64,000 bases of DNA from SG-bin7 sp964498095 (lineage in GTDB: Bacteria > Bdellovibrionota > Bdellovibrionia > Bdellovibrionales > SG-bin7), in NCBI GenBank assembly GCA_964498095.1, contig CAZCFY010000002.1, positions 1-64,000 of the forward strand, written 5' to 3'. Each line of letters opens with the position of its first letter. Position 1 is the stretch's first letter. Shown piece by piece: positions 17,862 through 25,006 of this stretch. The notes under the pieces are model-generated. The model did not search any database and was not told where the DNA came from. It saw only the letters and a list, made by a program, of their open reading frames with translations. The translations under genes and the position numbers were made by a program.

Positions 17862-18192
17862 AAAGTGATTCTCCGACGGTGAGCTGATTAAGAGACGGGT
17901 GAGGGCTTGAAAATTCAAAAACACTGTGCCCGCAAAAATAAGCGTTGGCTAGCCGCCATGGTTTAATATTTTTTACGACCTTGCAGACTTTTAAGTTTTT
18001 ATCAACGAAAACGGCGTCAATGGGAAATTGCATGAAAAACGTATGAATGCTGTTACAGCGGTGGATCCAAAGCGTGTGACTGGGTTTTAGATTCTTTCTG
18101 CCCAATAAACCCACCAAACGTTTTTTAAAAGAAGCAGCAACTTCGACACTTTCGGCGATTACTAAATTTTTATTTTTAGCGAAGAGCTTCAT
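17848..18192 (-). CDS. DUF192-family protein
   Basis: The 114-residue protein matches the DUF192 layout: R-x-x-G-L-L-G-R-K near residue 27, then H-T-L-W-I-H-x-C-N-S-I-H-T-F-F-M-Q-F-P-I-D-A-V-F-V-D, and L-x-V-G-E-S-L near the end. The family is often exported and its function is unknown; no signal peptide is visible here. It sits between tadC-like and FHA genes with overlaps on both sides (ATGA with tadC; 14 bases with FHA), so it belongs to this operon. DUF192 genes are often found near Tad/type II secretion genes. Confidence 0.85.
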   Translation of the reverse strand: MKLFAKNKNLVIAESVEVAASFKKRLVGLLGRKNLKPSHTLWIHRCNSIHTFFMQFPIDAVFVDKNLKVCKVVKNIKPWRLANAYFCGHSVFEFSSPHPSLNQLTVGESLYVGD

Positions 18193-19094
18193 GATTTTCC
18201 CCCGTAGAAAAATTGCAAAATGACGGGGCCAAAAACCATGACCATCACGGCGGGCAAAATAAATATCATTAACGGAATTAAAATCATTTGCGAGGCTTTC
18301 GCGCCGGCTTTTTCGGCGCGCACAAAGCGTTCCAAACGCATTTGCACGCTTTGATCGCGTAGAACTTTGCCGATCGGCGCCCCTGTGGAATCCGCGTCGA
18401 CGAGAACGGCTACGAAGCTGGTAATTTCGGGAATGTCTAACCGGTCGGCCATAGACCTTAAAGCATCGGCGCGCGAAGATCCCACGCGGATTTGTTTAAG
18501 CACGTTATTGAATTCTTCGCCTAAAACACTTTTGTCGGCTTTCTCGACGATCTTTTGCATCGCCGTGAAAAAATCCATGCTTGCCGCGGTCGAAAGCGTT
18601 AACAGGTCAATGAAAAACGGTAAATCAACGATCACCGAAGTATAACGGCGTTTCTTTTCGCTGCTGGCGTAAATGTTGGGGAACATGTAACCAAATATAC
18701 CAACGAAAAGCAGAAGTGCCGGCGGATAATCCAGGCGCAGGGCAAAGTTAAGAATTAATAAAACAACCGGGAACAGCACGCCCCAAAAAATCTGTAGTCC
18801 AATAAATTCGTCGACATTGAGTTCGTTATCAAGCCCTGCGGTTTTAATTTTTGTTTCGATGCTCTTACGATAAGATTCGCTCTTAATCCGGCGCGCGTGC
18901 TGCAGTGTAAAGTTATGTACGAGGGGACGTGAGAAATTTATTATCGGTGATTTAGATTGCACGGGTTCATCGCCGCTGGCCCACTTCAAAGCTTGCTCTT
19001 CGTTGTTGGTGCGGAACAACGTGAACACGAAAGTGTAGACGGCAAATGCCATCAATGCTAAACCTGCTAAAAGTAACGAATCTATCCCGGTCAT
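18189..19094 (-). CDS. tadC: Type II secretion F-domain protein, TadC-like
   Basis: The 301-residue product has an N-terminal helix (about 4-25), two central helices (about 100-135) and C-terminal helices (about 265-295), enclosing the T2SF domain with D-L-P-F-F-I-D-L-L-T-L-S and A-L-R-S-M-A-D-R-L-D-I-P-E-I. This matches TadC, an inner-membrane platform protein of Tad/Flp pili. No tadA, tadB, flp or secretin gene is in the window, so the rest of the machine lies upstream or elsewhere. ATG at 19094 is preferred. Only three bases separate this start from the divergent maf start. Confidence 0.82.
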   Translation of the reverse strand: MTGIDSLLLAGLALMAFAVYTFVFTLFRTNNEEQALKWASGDEPVQSKSPIINFSRPLVHNFTLQHARRIKSESYRKSIETKIKTAGLDNELNVDEFIGLQIFWGVLFPVVLLILNFALRLDYPPALLLFVGIFGYMFPNIYASSEKKRRYTSVIVDLPFFIDLLTLSTAASMDFFTAMQKIVEKADKSVLGEEFNNVLKQIRVGSSRADALRSMADRLDIPEITSFVAVLVDADSTGAPIGKVLRDQSVQMRLERFVRAEKAGAKASQMILIPLMIFILPAVMVMVFGPVILQFFYGGKS

Positions 19095-19097
19095 ATT

Positions 19098-19691
19098 ATG
19101 GAACTCATCCTCGCTTCCCAATCCCCGCGCCGCCGTGAATTACTCACATCTGCCGGGTACAAATTCCAAGTTCTCACAGTAGAAATATCGGAATCTTTCA
19201 ATGAAAACCTAAACTTAGACGACCAGATTATCGCTGTTGCCCAGACTAAAGGCGAGGCTGTCGCTAACAGTTCTATGCTGTCGAAATCAAAAGAATATTT
19301 AGTTTTATCCGCCGACACTGTCGTCGTGCTTGACGGCCAGATTTTTGGCAAACCTCTAGATCGTAGGCAGGCTAAACAAATATTGCTGAGCTTAAGAAAT
19401 AAAACACATAGCGTAAAAACTGGCATTTGTTTTATACATCTTCCGTCATTTCAAATATATACGGGATTAGATACGTCACTGGTTTCATTTCGTAATTTCA
19501 GCGAAAGCGAACTCGAAGAATATCTCCAGACTAACGAATGGGCCGACAAAGCCGGTGCTTACGGCATTCAAGGTGCGGCGGCAAAACTGGTTCAAAGTCG
19601 GGAGGGTTCGCTGACAAATATCATTGGTCTGCCGGTGGAACTGATCCAAAGTATGATGGGGAAATATGGCTGGGACGCACATTGCCGCTAA
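19098..19691 (+). CDS. maf: Maf-family nucleotide pyrophosphatase
   Basis: The 197-residue product shows the Maf opening L-I-L-A-S-Q-S-P-R-R-R-E-L-L, the S-A-D-T-V-V strand and the late G-A-Y-G-I-Q-G motif. Maf proteins hydrolyse non-canonical or methylated nucleoside triphosphates and affect septum formation when overproduced. Length fits the family. It overlaps yggS by 26 bases and heads the maf-yggS-proC block. Confidence 0.92.
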   Translation: MELILASQSPRRRELLTSAGYKFQVLTVEISESFNENLNLDDQIIAVAQTKGEAVANSSMLSKSKEYLVLSADTVVVLDGQIFGKPLDRRQAKQILLSLRNKTHSVKTGICFIHLPSFQIYTGLDTSLVSFRNFSESELEEYLQTNEWADKAGAYGIQGAAAKLVQSREGSLTNIIGLPVELIQSMMGKYGWDAHCR

Positions 19692-20310
19692 TGTAGAAAA
19701 AATTTTCGCTGCCATCGGCAAGAACGTTACTTTAGTGGCGGTTTCGAAATTTCATTCCGCCCAAAGTATTCAGGCGGCCGCCGCCGCTGGGGTGAGTAAT
19801 TTTGGCGAGAATTACGCGCAAGAAGCGTTGGAAAAAATGAAAAGCTGTAAAAATCTCAGTGCGAATTGGCATTTTATCGGCGGTATTCAGTCCAACAAAA
19901 TTAAGTTGCTTGTGGGTGCTTTTTCGCTTTTGCAATCAGTTGATGACTTAGAACACGTTAAAAAAATTTCGACCGTAGCGTTGAGTAAAAATATTCGCCA
20001 GGATATTTTGATTCAGATAAACGTGGCTCAAGAAAAAACAAAATCTGGAGTTTCATTTGCAAATTTAGTATCATTTTACGAAAGCGCCAAAAAAGAACCG
20101 GGCGTTCTAGTAAAGGGTCTCATGGGCTTGCCGCCTCTGGAATCTGACTTATCGACTAAGAGAAAATTATTTAAAGCGATGAGAAGCTCAATGGAGGAAC
20201 TTAAATTGCCGGTTTTATCGATGGGGACAAGCCATGATTATCGCATCGCCATTGATGAAGGTTCAACAATGGTCCGCATCGGCACGGAAATTTTTGGGGA
20301 GAGAAAGTGA
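19666..20310 (+). CDS. yggS: YggS-family pyridoxal phosphate homeostasis protein
   Basis: The 214-residue product carries the family's PLP lysine region V-A-V-S-K-F-H (Lys near residue 28), the F-G-E-N-Y-A-Q-E segment and a late M-G-T-S-H-D-Y in place of M-G-M-S-x-D-Y/F/M. The protein binds PLP without enzyme turnover and balances vitamin B6 and amino acid pools. It overlaps maf and proC, indicating one operon. It corresponds to ylmE of Gram-positive cell division clusters, in keeping with divIVA nearby. Confidence 0.9.
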   Translation: MAGTHIAANVEKIFAAIGKNVTLVAVSKFHSAQSIQAAAAAGVSNFGENYAQEALEKMKSCKNLSANWHFIGGIQSNKIKLLVGAFSLLQSVDDLEHVKKISTVALSKNIRQDILIQINVAQEKTKSGVSFANLVSFYESAKKEPGVLVKGLMGLPPLESDLSTKRKLFKAMRSSMEELKLPVLSMGTSHDYRIAIDEGSTMVRIGTEIFGERK

Positions 20311-21122
20311 CTGAAAAAAAATTAGGCTTTATTGGTGTTGGAAATATGGGTGGGGCTATTGTTAAAGCACTTTTACGCTCCAAGGTCGTAGCGCCAGAAA
20401 ATATTTGGGCCTCCAACCGGTCCCAAGGCAAAGTATTAAAAATCCGCGATGAGTTTCCGATTCATCTAGCTAATACTAATGAAGAGCTTGTCGAAAATTC
20501 GGATATTATTTTCGTGGGTGTTAAGCCCCAAGATTTATTTGACGTGTTAGAACCGTTATCTTCGTTGATCGCCGGCGAAAAAATCGTCGTAAGCATGGCC
20601 GCCGGGATTTCAATTGCCGCGATGAAAAAGGTTTTACAAAACCATCCCCGAGTCGTGCGTATAATGCCTAATACGCCCATCGAAATTGGCAAATCCGTCG
20701 TCGGGTATTGCCCCGACAAACAAGATGCTGGCACTGACGCGGCGATGGTAACTTTATTACAGCCGCTTGGCTATGTCGTGCAAGTTACCGAAGGCGATCA
20801 ATTTCAGGCGCTGACGGTGGCATGTGGGAGTGGAACCGGTTTCGTATTTGAGCTCCTGCAATATTGGCAGGAGTGGTTAGAGGGTTACGGTTTTGAACCC
20901 GATGTCGCGCGCAATATGTCCGTGCAAACATTTTTAGGGGCCGCCGCATTGGCGGAAAAACACGAGCAACAGCCTATTGATCAATTACAATCGCGGGTTG
21001 TTTCCAAAAAAGGTGTTACTTTTGCCGGACTGGAATCTATGCGCGAACTTGAAATAGAACGGGCATTACGGATTAGTTTTGAAAAGGCTGTCTTAAGAGA
21101 TAGTGAGCTGGGGAGAAGATAA
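20307..21122 (+). CDS. proC: Pyrroline-5-carboxylate reductase
   Basis: The 271-residue enzyme makes proline from pyrroline-5-carboxylate. It opens with the NAD(P)-binding G-F-I-G-V-G-N-M-G-G-A-I and has V-x-V-R-I-M-P-N-T-P and the late V-x-S-K-x-G-V-T signature (V-V-S-K-K-G-V-T-F-A-G-L). The start is GTG, overlapping the yggS stop by four bases. The stop is followed 45 bases later by the nucleotidyltransferase start, with a strong palindrome between. Confidence 0.93.
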   Translation: MTEKKLGFIGVGNMGGAIVKALLRSKVVAPENIWASNRSQGKVLKIRDEFPIHLANTNEELVENSDIIFVGVKPQDLFDVLEPLSSLIAGEKIVVSMAAGISIAAMKKVLQNHPRVVRIMPNTPIEIGKSVVGYCPDKQDAGTDAAMVTLLQPLGYVVQVTEGDQFQALTVACGSGTGFVFELLQYWQEWLEGYGFEPDVARNMSVQTFLGAAALAEKHEQQPIDQLQSRVVSKKGVTFAGLESMRELEIERALRISFEKAVLRDSELGRR

Positions 21123-21128
21123 AATAGC

Positions 21129-21170
21129 TTGCTTTAGATTTGGGCACGGTATATACTGGTATATACCGTG
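21129..21170 (+). promoter_or_regulatory. Promoter and perfect palindromic operator of the nucleotidyltransferase/RHH pair
   Basis: TTGCTT (21129-21134) and TATACT (21152-21157) are spaced by 17 bases. A perfect 12-base inverted repeat (arms 21145-21156 and 21159-21170, spacer TG) covers the -10 box and ends in the GTG start codon. Each arm holds the 8-base palindrome GTATATAC; the two lie 10 bases apart centre to centre, the arrangement used by paired RHH dimers. A start site near 21164 would give an almost leaderless mRNA. Confidence 0.75.
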
Positions 21171-21641
21171 TTTATTATCGAGATTGCCAAGGCTTTTGCC
21201 AAAAGTAAGATTCCGTTTGCGGTAGCCGGTGGATATGCGGTCGCGCTACACGGTGTCGTGCGTGCGACCATGGATGTCGATCTTGTCATCGGTTTAAAAA
21301 GAGAAGACTTTGAAAAAGCCGAAAAAGCACTCATAGAAATGGGATTGCAATCGCGAATTCCGGTCACGGCAAAAGAAGTTTTTTCTTTTCGCGAAGAATA
21401 CATTAAGAAGCGAAACCTAGTCGCCTGGTCTTTCGTAAATTCAAAAAAGCCAACCCAAATTGTGGATATTTTGCTTACCCATGATCTCAGGAAACTAAAG
21501 ACAAAAAAGGTATTTATTGGAGCGGATCCCATTCAAATCGTAGCGCTGAATGATTTAATAAAAATGAAAAAGCAGAGTGCTCGCTCCCAGGATCTTGTCG
21601 ATGTCGAAAACTTGGAGAAACTGAAGAATGAAAAAACTTAA
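21168..21641 (+). CDS. Nucleotidyltransferase, possible toxin of a two-gene module
   Basis: The 157-residue product has the minimal nucleotidyltransferase motif: A-V-A-G-G-Y-A-V-A-L-H-G (18-29) and R-A-T-M-D-V-D-L (32-39), giving the two catalytic aspartates at 36 and 38. This matches the AbiEii/DUF6036-type group, members of which act as toxins by modifying tRNA or other targets. The start is GTG at 21168, within the operator palindrome and without a ribosome site. It overlaps the following ribbon-helix-helix gene by 14 bases. The toxin role is inferred from this pairing and not shown by the sequence alone. Confidence 0.75.
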   Translation: MFIIEIAKAFAKSKIPFAVAGGYAVALHGVVRATMDVDLVIGLKREDFEKAEKALIEMGLQSRIPVTAKEVFSFREEYIKKRNLVAWSFVNSKKPTQIVDILLTHDLRKLKTKKVFIGADPIQIVALNDLIKMKKQSARSQDLVDVENLEKLKNEKT

Positions 21642-21840
21642 GAAACCGACGCCGCTCGAAATTGTCAAATATATCGAAAGTACCCAGAATTTATCCTTGA
21701 TGACGTCGGGTAAAACAAAGCTCATTAGTATTAAAGTGCCGGAGGCTTTGTTAAAAGCATTTAAATTAAAGTGTGAGGGGCAGGGACTTCGTTACCAAAC
21801 ACAGATTAAAAAGTTAATGATGGAGTGGTTGGTCGAATAA
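21628..21840 (+). CDS. Ribbon-helix-helix protein, probable antitoxin/repressor
   Basis: The 70-residue protein has a basic N-terminus and a C-terminal ribbon-helix-helix: strand I-S-I-K-V-P-E (33-39), helix A-L-L-K-A-F-K-L-K-C-E-G, then G-L-R-Y-Q-T-Q-I-K-K-L-M-M-E-W-L. This is the CopG/BrnA-like pattern of DNA-binding antitoxins. It overlaps the nucleotidyltransferase gene, and the tandem GTATATAC operator upstream is the natural candidate for its binding site, which would make the operon autoregulated. Partnering with an NTase is known in toxin-antitoxin systems. Confidence 0.72.
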   Translation: MKKLKKPTPLEIVKYIESTQNLSLMTSGKTKLISIKVPEALLKAFKLKCEGQGLRYQTQIKKLMMEWLVE

Positions 21841-21960
21841 GGCTCACTTCCTGTAGCGATTGGTAATGAAAAACTAGACCATGGGCGGGTTAGACGAAGG
21901 TACCTTGTAATTTTTAACCCTCCCACGGTACTCTAAGGTCAGATATTGGGAGGTTGAGTT

Positions 21961-22467
21961 ATGAAGATAGCTCCTATTGATATTGCACACAAAACTTTTT
22001 CACGAAAATTCATGGGCTTTGATCCCGACGAAGTACGAGATTTCTTGCAAAGAATTTCGGAAGAAATGGAGTCTTTGGCCCGCGAGCGCAATCAATTGCG
22101 CGAAAACCTGCGCGAAAAGGAACTGGTGATCATGGATTACCGCGAGCGTGATGACATGCTTAAAAAAACCATGGAAACAGCCACGCAAATGACCGAAAAG
22201 TTGCGTCTGGATGCCGAGCGCGAAGCAAAGCTCATTGTTAATGATGCAAAACAAAAAGCCGAGCTGATAATAAAAGATTCCCGCGACAGCTTGAAAAAGA
22301 CTTACTCGGAAATTTCAAATTTAAAACGCGCCCGCGTGCAATTTGAAAACAACCTAAGAGCTTTGGCTCAAGCGCATCTTTCGATGCTCCAACAGGGTGA
22401 TAAGTATATGCCCGATCCCATGTTGCCAGAGCATTCGATAGCGCCGGACGCTCAAGACATTAAGTAA
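21961..22467 (+). CDS. divIVA: DivIVA-domain protein
   Basis: The 168-residue protein has the DivIVA N-terminal domain (P-I-D-I-A-H-K-T-F-S-R-K-F-M-G-F-D-P-D-E-V-R-D-F-L at about 5-29), a long coiled coil (about 30-145) and a short unstructured tail. DivIVA proteins bind negatively curved membrane at poles and septa and position partner proteins; a homologue controls progeny shape in Bdellovibrio (established for that genus). GGGAGG lies 7 bases before the ATG. It overlaps the convergent HAD gene by 16 bases. Neighbours yggS, proC and yggU recall the division-linked ylm cluster. Confidence 0.9.
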   Translation: MKIAPIDIAHKTFSRKFMGFDPDEVRDFLQRISEEMESLARERNQLRENLREKELVIMDYRERDDMLKKTMETATQMTEKLRLDAEREAKLIVNDAKQKAELIIKDSRDSLKKTYSEISNLKRARVQFENNLRALAQAHLSMLQQGDKYMPDPMLPEHSIAPDAQDIK

Positions 22468-22904
22468 TCTACTATTTCGGCGAAAGTTTCAAAATTGGTC
22501 GCGCCGCTAAGGAACCCATCGTTCCCGTAGGCGGCGTGGACATAGTCCACTCTCGCGGCGCGGGCCGCGTCGGCGTCCGGGTAGCTGTCACCGATATAAA
22601 TTGGTTTTTTGAGTTGGTTTCTTGCCACGACGTCGAGAATATTGTCAGCTTTACCCTTTCCGGTATTACCGAGGCATTCCCAATCGACAAAAAAACTGCG
22701 CATACCATCGTAATTAAGAAACCGCTCTAGCATGCGTGGACCGCAGTTACTGACGATAAAAAGCGGATAATTTTTTTTCAAAGTGATGAGGCCGTCTTTT
22801 ATACCCTCTTGTAAAACGACCCCGTTGGGCTTTGGATTAAAAGACATGGTTCCCGGCTTTTCCATTGTGCCTTCTAGATCTAAAATTACCGAATCGTACT
22901 TCAT
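22452..22904 (-). CDS. HAD-superfamily hydrolase-like protein
   Basis: The 150-residue protein shows HAD motifs: V-I-L-D-L-E-G-T (motif I), I-V-S-N-C-G (motif II) and Y-I-G-D-S-Y-P-D-A-D-A-A (motif IV with G-D-x3-D). The nucleophile Asp is present, but the second Asp used by phosphatases is Glu (D-L-E), which may lower or change activity. The cap domain is very small. Substrate unknown. It is followed 14 bases upstream on the minus strand by yggU. Confidence 0.82.
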   Translation of the reverse strand: MKYDSVILDLEGTMEKPGTMSFNPKPNGVVLQEGIKDGLITLKKNYPLFIVSNCGPRMLERFLNYDGMRSFFVDWECLGNTGKGKADNILDVVARNQLKKPIYIGDSYPDADAARAARVDYVHAAYGNDGFLSGATNFETFAEIVDYLMS

Positions 22905-22918
22905 AATTTAATTATGCT

Positions 22919-23218
22919 TTAGTTTTTAACTTGGAGCAATGACACTATGGCAAGGGCCGGAACATTTACCAGCAAATCCTTTTCCCGCGACTTTTCTCCA
23001 CGTAGTAAAACTATGCTGGATTTAGATAAATTTAATTTATCTGCAAGAAAGTTTACAATTTCCTCATTTGCCTTACCCTCGACAGGTGGCGCCTTAATTT
23101 TTATTTTCAGGCGTTCGTTATGTACGCCGATGATTTCTGATTTTCTGGCGCCCGGTTGCACATAGATCGAAATTACCGTGCCATTTTCTTTGGTTTTAAG
23201 CCACGCGGGTATCGTCAT
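22919..23218 (-). CDS. yggU: DUF167/YggU-family protein
   Basis: The 99-residue product matches DUF167: I-Y-V-Q-P-G-A-R-K-S-E-I-I-G, then I-K-I-K-A-P-P-V-E-G-K-A-N-E-E-I, and L-L-R-G-E-K-S-R-E-K. Function unknown; it is commonly linked with yggS, proC and yggT in proteobacteria, and here lies close to yggS and proC. Its ATG overlaps the stop of the outer-membrane protein gene (ATGA). Confidence 0.9.
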   Translation of the reverse strand: MTIPAWLKTKENGTVISIYVQPGARKSEIIGVHNERLKIKIKAPPVEGKANEEIVNFLADKLNLSKSSIVLLRGEKSREKDLLVNVPALAIVSLLQVKN

Positions 23219-24174
23219 TCGAAGAGGTCTTGATCTTCGTCTTCTAGCTTGTCTTTAAATTTTTTCTCAAAGACAGGCTTCTTTTTATCAATAGGCTTAG
23301 AAATTATTTCTTTGTCGGCATCCGTCGTGCCGAAACGCCAGGCCACTAAAAAATTCGCCGTAAATCCTTGGGAGTAGCGTTGCCCCTCAAGAGTATAATC
23401 AAAGCGCAGGGCTGTATACCACTCCGGCGTGAGCAGGTAGGTCACGCCCAGGGCCACATCGGTGTGAATGGGGTTTACGGAATAAAATCGGTAGCTCCCA
23501 GCGTTGACCTGATTTACTAGGGACCATCTAATATTCGGAGTTTTTACGTAAGTATCATCGATGGCTGTGGCAAAATGATTTATTTCGGCAAAAAAAGTCC
23601 AAGGCGAAAAATCCAGTGATGTACCCAGCGATAAAATAAAAGGCGAGGCAAGGTCATCTGTGTGGTAAACAAACCCGGCAAAACCATAGGGGATAAATGT
23701 TTTAAACTTGGCTAAAGCCCAAAGTCCTAAAGTAACTTTGCTCACTCCATCGGAAATCAAAACATCATCACTGCCGGCATCGACATTATTGACGGCAAGT
23801 TTGCCATCGAAAACCGGAATGAGCTCAAACTTCTTAATAGGCAGAAAGTAGCGTATGCCGCCGCCAACATAAGGGATACCTCCCGTGGTGCGGTCGACAT
23901 TTGCCAAACTACTCTTGGAATAGGCATAATCGGCGCCGCCATAAAATTGCCAGCGGGGGTTTAGACGATAGGTGAGATTAAATTTCGCGGCGACGAAAAA
24001 AAACTCACCGTTATTCGCCAAGGGGACCGTGGCACCAGAGTTTGAAAGGTTGTTTGTGGTCTGCAAGAGTTCGCTATCGGCGGAAAGCTGCCATTCAAAA
24101 GGGAAATTTACCGGTGGTTGAGCAAATGTTTGCCACGTAAATAGAGTTACAAGAGTAAGAAACAACAAACGCAT
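23215..24174 (-). CDS. Exported outer-membrane protein of unknown function
   Basis: The 319-residue product has a signal peptide (cleavage after F-A, residue 18) and a body of alternating polar/hydrophobic beta strands with many Tyr, Phe and Trp turns, as in outer-membrane beta barrels. A charged tail (about 285-319, rich in Asp, Glu, Lys) follows the barrel. It is divergent from the next gene, also barrel-like. Transport substrate not identifiable. The stop overlaps yggU by four bases. Confidence 0.68.
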   Translation of the reverse strand: MRLLFLTLVTLFTWQTFAQPPVNFPFEWQLSADSELLQTTNNLSNSGATVPLANNGEFFFVAAKFNLTYRLNPRWQFYGGADYAYSKSSLANVDRTTGGIPYVGGGIRYFLPIKKFELIPVFDGKLAVNNVDAGSDDVLISDGVSKVTLGLWALAKFKTFIPYGFAGFVYHTDDLASPFILSLGTSLDFSPWTFFAEINHFATAIDDTYVKTPNIRWSLVNQVNAGSYRFYSVNPIHTDVALGVTYLLTPEWYTALRFDYTLEGQRYSQGFTANFLVAWRFGTTDADKEIISKPIDKKKPVFEKKFKDKLEDEDQDLFE

Positions 24175-24289
24175 GAGGAGAAGATCGTCGCATTTCGCAG
24201 TTATTATTGCAATTTAAGTCTTAAAACTATCATCTTGTTGACGCCAATTAGCTCTGGACTTTACAGCAAAGGATGCATAAATTAGGGTC

Positions 24290-24997
24290 ATGATCTTGGC
24301 CTTTGTCCTCACACTGTTAAGTACGTCCCACGCGCTCAACAATCGCATACTTTGGATCCCTGATATTAAAGGCATGCAAGAAGACGTCTGCCGATTTGAG
24401 ATGCAAGATCTCGTTACGCCGATAAGGCAAAGCAATGATAGCCCTGGTCAATTTTTTAATTTTAGTTTGGGCGCGAGCTGTGGTTTTTACGAAACTGAAC
24501 AAATCCGTTTTGAAGCGGGTTTGGATTGGCGGGAAGCGCACGACTTTGCCGTCCAGGGAGTTTCCGACGCGCTGTTTGGTCAAGTACAGTTGCAGCTTTT
24601 TGATATCGACCGCAAGCACTGGGGATTAGCTGTCGGTGCTTACGACATCGGATTTAAGTCGGGAGTTACGAATTTTAATGTAATTTATCTTATGGCACTT
24701 CATCAGGCGGGTGTCTTCCGTTTCGGCCTGGGCGGTTATTCGGGTAACTCGCAGGTGCTGCACAATGGTGATGGACAGCCGGATTATCAAGGCGCTGTAC
24801 TTGGTGTCTGGAGAAAAATCACGAATGGTGATTTAGGAATTGAAATGCAAACCGGCTTTAATCGCTACGGATTTTTATTTTTGGGTGGAAGATACATTAT
24901 CGCGCCCAAAACTTTTGTTGCCGCCGGCTTTGGTAAAGCCAACGACACAAAGCTTGCCCGGGACTCACTGCTTGTGCGCTTAGGCTATCTTTTTTAG
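24290..24997 (+). CDS. Exported outer-membrane beta-barrel-like protein
   Basis: The 235-residue protein begins with a signal peptide (about 1-15, S-H-A) and continues with amphipathic beta strands (F-R-F-G-L-G-G-Y and similar). It ends in V-R-L-G-Y-L-F, a typical C-terminal beta signal with terminal Phe for outer-membrane insertion. Two cysteines (about 33 and 61) lie near the start of the mature chain. Function unknown. The following MFS gene starts nine bases later, so co-transcription is likely. Confidence 0.68.
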   Translation: MILAFVLTLLSTSHALNNRILWIPDIKGMQEDVCRFEMQDLVTPIRQSNDSPGQFFNFSLGASCGFYETEQIRFEAGLDWREAHDFAVQGVSDALFGQVQLQLFDIDRKHWGLAVGAYDIGFKSGVTNFNVIYLMALHQAGVFRFGLGGYSGNSQVLHNGDGQPDYQGAVLGVWRKITNGDLGIEMQTGFNRYGFLFLGGRYIIAPKTFVAAGFGKANDTKLARDSLLVRLGYLF

Positions 24998-25006
24998 GAT
25001 AAAAAA

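Noticed and set aside
21898..21907. Palindrome AAGGTACCTT upstream of divIVA
   Set aside because: It is a short self-complementary 10-mer with no loop and no second copy; it may be chance.
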